Assembly: GCA_005789375.1 (NCBI GenBank) | Contig: SXXZ01000088.1 | Span: 1 to 6,758, forward strand | Origin: Verrucomicrobiales bacterium | GTDB lineage: Bacteria; Verrucomicrobiota; Verrucomicrobiae; Limisphaerales; UBA9464 | Length of the DNA: 6,758 nt | Reading direction: 5' to 3' | Shown: positions 1 through 3,599 of the stretch, one piece after another | Numbering within the stretch: the first letter of the stretch is position 1 | Layout: every line of letters begins with the position of its first letter | Program-made: the position numbers and the translations under genes | The notes under the pieces: generated by a model | Told to the model about the DNA's origin: nothing | Databases searched by the model: none | Seen by the model: only the letters and a program-made list of their open reading frames with translations

Positions 1-25
1 AAAATAGCCGATTTTCTTTAATCGG
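1..25 (-). terminator. Possible intrinsic terminator after the hsdM-like remnant
   Basis: Seen: a perfect 6-bp stem CCGATT / AATCGG (8-13 and 20-25) encloses a 6-nt loop. Read on the minus strand, the right-hand arm comes first and the hairpin is followed by CTATTTT (7-1). The stop codon TAA of the minus-strand remnant (18-20) falls inside the hairpin. Inferred: a rho-independent terminator for the minus-strand gene. The stem is short and AT-rich and the T-run is only four, so the call is moderate. Confidence 0.45.
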
Positions 26-143
26 TTGCAGAGCGTCCCATTCTCTTCAAGTGACCATCCACGCGGGCGGCGAACGCCGCCACTTCGTCGGTGAGCTGTG
101 GCAGCGGGGTGGCGTAGCGTTCGGCGAGCTGGCGGGCTCGGAG
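18..143 (-). pseudogene. C-terminal remnant resembling type I restriction-modification methyltransferase subunit HsdM
   Basis: Read on the minus strand, the frame gives about 41 codons ending in TAA at 18-20. The core reads LAERYATPLPQLTDEVAAF and continues AARVDGHLKRMG. Third codon positions are mostly G or C, as expected for a real gene in this genome. The pattern of a LAERY.TPLP segment, an acidic helix and HLK.MG close to the C-terminus resembles the tail of HsdM, the N6-adenine methyltransferase subunit of type I restriction systems. This rests on memory of the family and was not searched. Going upstream, the frame meets a TGA at 144-146, which already lies in the 150-bp repeat. No continuation of the protein is visible beyond that repeat after 293. 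The gene has therefore lost its catalytic domain (no NPPF motif is present), its DNA-recognition partner and its start. It is best read as a broken gene end, with an inserted or recombined repeat at the break. Confidence 0.55.
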
Positions 144-293
144 TCAGGGAACGATTTTAGATTTTGGATGTACCGATTTGGTTGGCCCTGAACTCGGCCA
201 AGGATTCCGCCACCTAAATGGGCTCTTGGCGAGGCTGTGGGCGACACAGACGGACACCCGCCTAAGTCTACAATTCAGAAATCGTTCCATGAC
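143..293 (+). repeat. Dispersed ~150-bp MITE-like repeat, copy 1
   Basis: First of three same-orientation copies. Its ends are GTCAGGGAACGATTT (143-157) and AAATCGTTCCATGAC (279-293), which are inverted repeats of each other with a single mismatch over 15 bases. Inside, TTGGCC (182-187) pairs with GGCCAA (196-201), and CGCCA (208-212) pairs with TGGCG (227-231). This copy is the most diverged of the three by eye. Its left edge coincides with the break in the HsdM-like remnant. Similarity with copy 2 continues past the right end through CCCCGTTTTC, so the true border may lie a few bases further right. No convincing target-site duplication is visible. A short minus-strand frame is open through the repeat but is not thought to be coding. 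Confidence 0.85.
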
Positions 294-604
294 CCCGTTT
301 TCGGGGCGGTTGACGGGCGAGGGTTGAGCTGTGCTTTACGTTTTATGTAAGCACTACCCCGCCAGACCGCCACCCCTTGACTGCGGAAGTTCAAAGGCAA
401 CTTTATTTCAGTTATTGCCCGGAGACCAAGCAGGCAGCGCAGTAGCCCATTGGCAGCGAAAACCACACCCAAAAGACCTTATCCAAGTCGCACGGCATGT
501 ATATCGACTTTCACCAGACCTCAGGCAGCAAGGCACAACTGCGCCGATCGCGGAGCGTCAAAAAGCAAAATCCCATTAAGAGGCCCGGCTCAAGACCTAG
601 AGCA
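294..604. other. Intergenic stretch with hairpins, left of the cupredoxin gene
   Basis: No gene is supported here. Two inverted repeats are visible. CCCCG-TTTT-CGGGG (293-306) immediately follows repeat copy 1. GTGCTTTAC (331-339) and GTAAGCAC (347-354) pair with one bulged T around a 7-nt AT-rich loop. A weak promoter-like pair for the cupredoxin lies at 377-407. Several short frames cross the stretch, including one upstream extension of the cupredoxin frame to an ATG at 497. That extension would add 36 mostly basic and polar residues before the signal peptide and is not favoured. Confidence 0.5.
377..407 (+). promoter_or_regulatory. Weak candidate promoter for the cupredoxin gene
   Basis: TTGACT (377-382) matches five of six bases of the sigma-70 -35 box. 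TTTATT (402-407) matches four of six of the -10 box, with a long 19-base spacer. It would leave an untranslated leader of about 190 bases before the GTG at 605. The spacing is poor, and sigma factor preferences in this lineage are not certain, so this is only a candidate. Confidence 0.22.
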
Positions 605-1165
605 GTGCATCGGTGGACGCTGTTTCCGACGCTCGGTGGACTGGCGCTAGCGGTTGGGTTGCGATCCGCGGACATCCGCGTTGAGACGCCTGGAGGGCAG
701 CACAACTTCCTGTTCAACGGGACCAACGCCGGGACCCTGACATTGGTCCGAGGTCAGACATACACCTTCGATGTCGACACTTCGTCCCAGCATCCGTTCC
801 AGATCCAAAGCCCCGGGGTGGTGAACAACGAGATCAACACGGGCCAATTAACCTATACCGTTCCGACCAACAACGCCTCGTACATTTACGTCTGCCCCAT
901 CCATCCATGGATGTTCGGCGACATCTTCACGATTCCGCCACCTGAAGTCCGGATCCTGAGCCTCGAGTTGGGCAAGGACGTGGTTTTGAGCTCGACCCTA
1001 ATTCCCGACTGGAAGCTGCAGGCCGAATTCGCCACCAACCTTTATCAGGGCGAGTGGAGTGTTTTACCCATCGCCACCAACCGCGTTTCTAGCAACCGGG
1101 TCGACTCGATCTGCGGCCGGCCCGAGGGGGATTCCATCTTCATCCGACTGAAAGCCAGCCGATAG
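605..1165 (+). CDS. Exported amicyanin-like cupredoxin (type 1 copper protein) with an added C-terminal module
   Basis: Predicted periplasmic or extracellular copper protein of 186 residues, likely an electron carrier. The start is taken as the GTG at 605 because it puts a clean signal peptide at the N-terminus: a short basic start (MHR), a hydrophobic core to about residue 19, and a cleavage motif ending in RSA before D23. The in-frame ATG at 497 would bury this signal behind 36 extra residues. Residues 24-107 form a cupredoxin fold with all four type 1 copper ligands: H63 (SQHPF), then C97, H100 and M103 in CPIHPWM. The C-x2-H-x2-M spacing is that of amicyanin rather than plastocyanin (C-x2-H-x4-M) or azurin. 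Residues 110-186 form a separate C-terminal part with a W-x-L-x-x-E-F-A-T-N-L pattern and a conserved-looking RVDSICG segment. Similar tails are recalled on verrucomicrobial secreted proteins, but their function is unknown. No strong Shine-Dalgarno precedes the GTG; the nearest purine run, at 577-583, is too far upstream. The gene stands alone between repeat copies 1 and 2, and its redox partner is not visible here. Confidence 0.85.
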   Translation: MHRWTLFPTLGGLALAVGLRSADIRVETPGGQHNFLFNGTNAGTLTLVRGQTYTFDVDTSSQHPFQIQSPGVVNNEINTGQLTYTVPTNNASYIYVCPIHPWMFGDIFTIPPPEVRILSLELGKDVVLSSTLIPDWKLQAEFATNLYQGEWSVLPIATNRVSSNRVDSICGRPEGDSIFIRLKASR

Positions 1166-1493
1166 AAGGCATTCGGGGAGGCCATTCGGTCGGCCGGAAA
1201 TGGATCGATTTGCTCGGTCCGCGTCCGGAATGTCCTACCCGGGGTTCGCGTAGCGGTCGGAGGTCGGAGGAATGCGATGTTGGAATCGATATCGGGTTCC
1301 GGGAACGATTTTCGATTTTGGATGCACCGATTCGGTTGGCACAGAACTCGGCCAAGGACTCCGCCACCTAGATGGGCTCTTGGCGAGACTGGGAGCGACA
1401 GAGACGGACACCTATCTGAGTCCAATCCGAGAATCGCTCCCTAACCCCGTTTTCTGCCCCCTTTTCCGCTTGGGGCGGCGGGAAGCATGGCTG
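1166..1493. other. Intergenic stretch between the converging cupredoxin and ATPase genes
   Basis: Two convergent genes face this gap, which contains repeat copy 2 (1301-1445). A 5-bp stem GCCCC/GGGGC (1456-1460 and 1472-1476, 11-nt loop) lies next to the ATPase stop codon. It has no T-run on either strand, so it is not a typical intrinsic terminator. Positions 1166-1300 hold GC-rich sequence with short tandem-like CGGTCGGAGGTCGGAGG (1256-1272) and no supported gene. Confidence 0.5.
1301..1445 (+). repeat. Dispersed ~150-bp MITE-like repeat, copy 2
   Basis: Same orientation as copies 1 and 3. The left end is GGGAACGATTTTCGATTTTGG (starting 1301) and the right end GAGAATCGCTCCCTAAC (to 1445). 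By eye it differs from copy 3 at about a dozen of roughly 145 positions. The left terminal GTCA of copies 1 and 3 is replaced here by TTCC, so the conserved left border starts at GGGAACGA. The inner hairpin is weakened by one base (TTGGCA in place of TTGGCC, opposite GGCCAA). At the right, similarity with copy 1 continues into CCCCGTTTTC (to about 1454). Confidence 0.85.
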
Positions 1494-2672
1494 CTACAAC
1501 TGCGGTATCGCCCGGAGCATAAATGCATCGAATAGCGGCACCGTGAACGCCAAGTCGCCGTGGGTCGGACTGTAAATCATTCCCTTCTGAATCAGCTTCG
1601 CCCGGCCCGGGCCAAGGCTGTTGATGTTCACGCCGAGTGCTTCGGCAATGTCCGCACTGCGGTGTGCCCCCGCTCCAAATCCCGCCATGGCGCGCAGGAA
1701 TCGCTTCTCTCCCGGCGTCAGCCGGTCGAAGCGGACACGGAAAAAATTGGCATCCAGACGCTCAATCACCGTCGCGGTGGCCGCCTGCACCACTTCCAAA
1801 GTGATGGGTGGACCAACGGCACGATTCCACGACTGATAGCCCCATTCCTGAATGAAATACGGATAGCCCTGCGTCAGCCGGAAAATCTCCTTCAGCGCGG
1901 CGGCTTCAAATTCCACGCCCACCGCCCTGGTCGGGTCTTGCAGCGCCTTGTTGGCATCCGGCTCGGACAGAGCGCCAATGTTCGGGAAGCTGAACAACCG
2001 CTCCGCGTAGGATTTGGATTCACCGGCAAGGCGCGGCAGAATCGGCAGGCCCGCGCCGAGCAGCACCATCGGTAACTGCCGCTGCTGAATCTTGTGCATG
2101 GCCATGATGAGCGCGCTCAGTTCCTTAGCGCTGAAATACTGAAGCTCGTCTATCAGCAGCGCCACGGGCGTCTTTCGTTCCTCGGCGGCTTCGGCCACGG
2201 CCATGAACAGGTTGGGCAGGTCACTTTCCAAATCGCCGCTGTCCGCCGAGCCCCTTTCGGGTTCGATGTCCAAGCCGACCTCAATGTCTCCCATCGCCAG
2301 CTTGACGCCATTCATGAACCCCTTGAGCACCGCCAGCCCGCGTTTGGCCTTGTCGCCCGCGCCCGCTGCGCGGTCCAGCTCGAAGAGCAGTTTGCGCAAC
2401 GGCGGCACCAGCATGGCGGCCAGAGCTTTGTCCTCGTGCGCTTCCAACGGCACCGTGCGGTAGCCGGTCTTGGCGGCGAGTCGCTCAATTTCATTGAGCA
2501 ACACCGTCTTGCCCACGCCCCGCAGACCGGTCAGCAGGAGGCTTTTTTCGGGGCGCTTTTCCTTCACGCGACCCAAGAGCACGCGGGCTTGCTCCAGGAT
2601 TCCTTCGCGTCCGACCAGTTCCGGCGGCGGTGAGCCTGCGCCAGGTGAAAACGGATTTTTAATGGCGTCCAT
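1494..2672 (-). CDS. AAA+ / Orc1-like P-loop ATPase
   Basis: A 392-residue cytoplasmic ATPase, complete from ATG (2672) to TAG (1494-1496). The N-terminus KNPFSPGAG..PPELVGRE places the start close to the family's usual NPF-x-PG and 'VGR' box (residues 6-23). The Walker A motif is GLRGVGKT (49-56) and the Walker B LLIDELQ (172-178) with the catalytic D175-E176 pair. A sensor-1-like strand MVLLGAGLP follows (202-210), then YAERLFSF (222-229), typical of archaeal-ATPase/Orc1-like proteins. The C-terminal ~80 residues (about 310-392, beginning RLTPGEKRFLRAMA) look like a winged-helix domain: helices, an HRSADIAEALG turn-like segment, then a short beta hairpin near SPTHGDLAFTVPLF. Such stand-alone bacterial ATPases are found in many phyla and their role is unsettled. 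DNA binding or STAND-like signalling are possibilities, not conclusions. The gene appears monocistronic, with a strong promoter 60-90 bases upstream and inverted repeats overlapping it. No Shine-Dalgarno is evident before the ATG. There is no gene partner on the same strand except the broken fragment upstream. Confidence 0.88.
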   Translation of the reverse strand: MDAIKNPFSPGAGSPPPELVGREGILEQARVLLGRVKEKRPEKSLLLTGLRGVGKTVLLNEIERLAAKTGYRTVPLEAHEDKALAAMLVPPLRKLLFELDRAAGAGDKAKRGLAVLKGFMNGVKLAMGDIEVGLDIEPERGSADSGDLESDLPNLFMAVAEAAEERKTPVALLIDELQYFSAKELSALIMAMHKIQQRQLPMVLLGAGLPILPRLAGESKSYAERLFSFPNIGALSEPDANKALQDPTRAVGVEFEAAALKEIFRLTQGYPYFIQEWGYQSWNRAVGPPITLEVVQAATATVIERLDANFFRVRFDRLTPGEKRFLRAMAGFGAGAHRSADIAEALGVNINSLGPGRAKLIQKGMIYSPTHGDLAFTVPLFDAFMLRAIPQL

Positions 2673-2687
2673 AGCAGGTTTAGCGAC

Positions 2688-2749
2688 TTCTACCTATTCC
2701 TAATGCCTTCTAGCTGTTTTACGCTAGATACCAGTATAAACAGGTAGAA
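2688..2749. promoter_or_regulatory. Nested inverted repeats around the ATPase promoter (operator-like)
   Basis: Seen: TTCTACCTATT (2688-2698) and AACAGGTAGAA (2739-2749) are inverted repeats matching at 10 of 11 positions with centres 51 bases apart, close to five helical turns. The right arm lies in the spacer between the -35 and -10 boxes and the left arm in the leader. A second, shorter palindrome, CTAGC-8 nt-GCTAG (2710-2727), covers the predicted transcription start. Inferred: binding sites for a dimeric or looping repressor, or, less likely, a leader hairpin. Confidence 0.42.
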
Positions 2750-2761
2750 ATCGGTCGGCAA
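2733..2761 (-). promoter_or_regulatory. Sigma-70-type promoter of the ATPase gene
   Basis: On the minus strand TTGCCG (2761-2756) is followed, after exactly 17 bases, by TATACT (2738-2733). This predicts a transcription start near 2726 and a leader of about 53 bases before the ATPase ATG at 2672. The -10 box matches the consensus at five of six positions, the -35 box at four of six, and the spacer is optimal. Confidence 0.6.
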
Positions 2762-2790
2762 CGGGGCAATGGCACTTTCTAGCGGTATTC

Positions 2791-2928
2791 TTACACGTCT
2801 TGGGACTCCCACTTGAGCCGGTGGAAGTCCTCCTCGATGGGTCGGACTTTCCACGTCTGGTCATTGCGGCAGAGGTTTTCGAGGTGGTTGTCGCAAAGGT
2901 TCACCAAAAGGAGGAGCCAGAGGGGATC
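2791..2928 (-). pseudogene. Unrecognised C-terminal gene remnant abutting repeat copy 3
   Basis: Minus-strand frame of about 45 codons ending in TAA at 2791-2793. It begins DPLWLLLLVNLC and ends with WKVRPIEEDFHRLKWESQDV. About four fifths of third codon positions are G or C, clearly more than in the competing plus-strand frame through the same bases, which supports minus-strand coding. Upstream it runs straight into repeat copy 3, and the frame happens to stay open through the repeat. The protein before that point is therefore replaced by repeat sequence. I do not recognise the family; the segment is rich in W, acidic residues and leucines. It may be the tail of a mobile-element or defence gene, but nothing in the sequence decides this. 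Alternatively it is non-coding, with base composition mimicking a gene. Confidence 0.4.
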
Positions 2929-2931
2929 GGA

Positions 2932-3080
2932 GTCAGGGAACGACTTCCGATTTTGGATGCACCGATTCGGTTGGCCCAGAACTCGGCCAAGGACTCCGCC
3001 ACCAAGAGGGGCTCTTGGCGAGGCTGTGAACGACAGAAACGGACACCTACCTGAGTCCAATCCGAGAATCGTTCCATAAC
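2932..3080 (+). repeat. Dispersed ~150-bp MITE-like repeat, copy 3
   Basis: Left end GTCAGGGAACGACTTCCG (starting 2932), right end GAGAATCGTTCCATAAC (to 3080). The nine bases TCGGAGTCA before GGGAACGA are shared with copy 1, so the element may begin near 2927. The inner hairpin TTGGCC/GGCCAA is intact. Copy 3 is closest to copy 2. The right flank differs from the CCCCGTTTTC seen after copies 1 and 2: here it passes at once into the GCCTCC/GGAGGC hairpin. Confidence 0.85.
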
Positions 3081-3082
3081 CC

Positions 3083-3137
3083 GCCTCCATAAGGAGGCAA
3101 ACCGAGTGTTCCCAGTGCCACTTCCGTGGTCACTCGG
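3083..3137. repeat. Paired stem-loops following repeat copy 3
   Basis: Seen: a perfect 6-bp hairpin GCCTCC-ATAA-GGAGGC (3083-3098), then CCGAGTG (3102-3108) pairing with CACTCGG (3131-3137). Within the latter, CCAC-TTCC-GTGG (3118-3129) makes an inner hairpin, and the alternative AGTG/CACT pairing would compete with the outer stem. Neither strand shows a T-run directly after a stem. Role unknown; possibilities are a structured RNA end, a protein-binding site or part of a longer repeat. Confidence 0.45.
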
Positions 3138-3189
3138 GGGGTGAGGGGTTTCGGCCCATTCAACCCGCGAGTTTCTTAGAAAAACGCAC

Positions 3190-3263
3190 TGGAGGCGAGG
3201 GTCGGAATCGAACCGACGATGCAGCTTTTGCAGAGCCGTGCCTTACCACTTGGCGACCCCGCC
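3190..3263 (-). tRNA. tRNA-Cys (anticodon GCA)
   Basis: Minus-strand, 74 nt including an encoded CCA (3192-3190). The acceptor stem GGCGGGG pairs with CCTCGCC, with one G-T wobble. The D-arm is GCC-AAGTGGTAA-GGC. The anticodon arm CGGCT-CTGCAAA-AGCTG carries GCA, and the T-arm is GTCGG-TTCGATT-CCGAC. The discriminator base before CCA is U (T in DNA), the usual identity element of cysteine tRNAs. It is not in a visible tRNA cluster and has its own promoter-like sequence upstream. Confidence 0.96.
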
Positions 3264-3281
3264 CTCCGTTAGAGCCCGGCA

Positions 3282-3310
3282 AATAAAGGGAATCATCGAC
3301 TGAAGCGCAA
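3282..3310 (-). promoter_or_regulatory. Candidate promoter of tRNA-Cys
   Basis: On the minus strand TTGCGC (3310-3305) is separated by exactly 17 bases from TTTATT (3287-3282). The predicted start near 3275 leaves a leader of about 12 nt before the mature tRNA 5' end at 3263, a normal distance for tRNA genes. Both boxes match the consensus at four of six positions. Confidence 0.45.
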
Positions 3311-3460
3311 GTGAGGTTTTGGAAAATGTCGAAACATGGTGGAAATCGAGGCCGTGAAAACCCCGTCCGCGACCGCTTCCCGACCACTTCCCCACCACTC
3401 CCGAGTTACGCCACAAGGGATCTTTGCCGAATCAGGAGTCCTTTCGCTCCAGCCCTCGTG

Positions 3461-3505
3461 GCCGGCTCATTCTCGATGGATTTCGCTCTTCACTCCTGAG
3501 CCGGC
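3461..3505. promoter_or_regulatory. 9-bp perfect inverted repeat upstream of the propeller/HEAT gene
   Basis: GCCGGCTCA (3461-3469) and TGAGCCGGC (3497-3505) are perfect inverted repeats with a 27-base loop, about 95-140 bases upstream of the ATG at 3600. They could be a regulator binding site or a leader hairpin. No T-run follows on the plus strand, so termination is unlikely. Confidence 0.4.
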
Positions 3506-3599
3506 ACGCATCCGTCGATCCTATCGCCCAATCCCAACCCCACCCGACTCCTCCTAACTCAACCTTGGCCCCTCGGGCTCGCCTTTGCATGCTAGCCCC

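Larger units (their letters stand above)
2673..3189. other. Intergenic region between the ATPase and tRNA-Cys
   Basis: This 517-base stretch has no intact gene. From left to right it holds the ATPase promoter with its inverted repeats (2688-2761), an unrecognised minus-strand gene remnant (2791-2928), repeat copy 3 (2932-3080) and two stem-loops (3083-3137). The last 50 bases, before the tRNA 3' end, include a T-rich run on the minus strand just after the CCA (TTTTTC), which could help end tRNA transcription. Confidence 0.5.
3264..3599. other. Divergent intergenic region between tRNA-Cys and the propeller/HEAT gene
   Basis: This 336-base gap carries the tRNA promoter at its left end (3282-3310) and a 9-bp inverted repeat (3461-3505) in front of the plus-strand gene. 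Short open frames cross it, but none has a recognisable protein or convincing third-position bias. No clear sigma-70 promoter for the plus-strand gene was found, and no Shine-Dalgarno lies before its ATG. Confidence 0.5.

Noticed and set aside
1045..1425. 126-codon minus-strand frame across the cupredoxin end and repeat copy 2
   Set aside because: It overlaps the well-supported cupredoxin antisense and runs through the repeat, with arginine/proline-rich composition typical of a shadow frame.
1456..1476. GCCCC/GGGGC hairpin as terminator of the ATPase or cupredoxin
   Set aside because: Only five base pairs with an 11-base loop, and no T-run follows on either strand.
2094..2633. 179-codon plus-strand frame antisense to the ATPase
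   Set aside because: His/Gln/Arg-rich translation with no motif, fully inside a gene with intact Walker A and B motifs on the other strand.
2800..3054. Plus-strand frame through the second remnant and repeat copy 3 (LPLEPVEVLLDG-like)
   Set aside because: Lower G/C at third positions than the minus-strand frame over the same bases, starts at TTG and ends inside the repeat; probably a shadow.
143..3080. A short minus-strand frame (SPRAHLGGGVLGRV-like) open through all three repeat copies, as if the repeat encoded a small protein
   Set aside because: Differences between copies are mostly amino-acid changing (I/V, Q/L, Y/C, L/R, H/P), not concentrated at third positions, and the frames begin and end differently. 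The conservation is better explained by DNA or RNA structure.
1281..3220. Possible att-type duplication: GGAATCGA near 1281 matches part of the tRNA-Cys T-arm (3205-3212)
   Set aside because: Only eight bases match and they are not at the tRNA 3' end; no integrase is present. Chance match.
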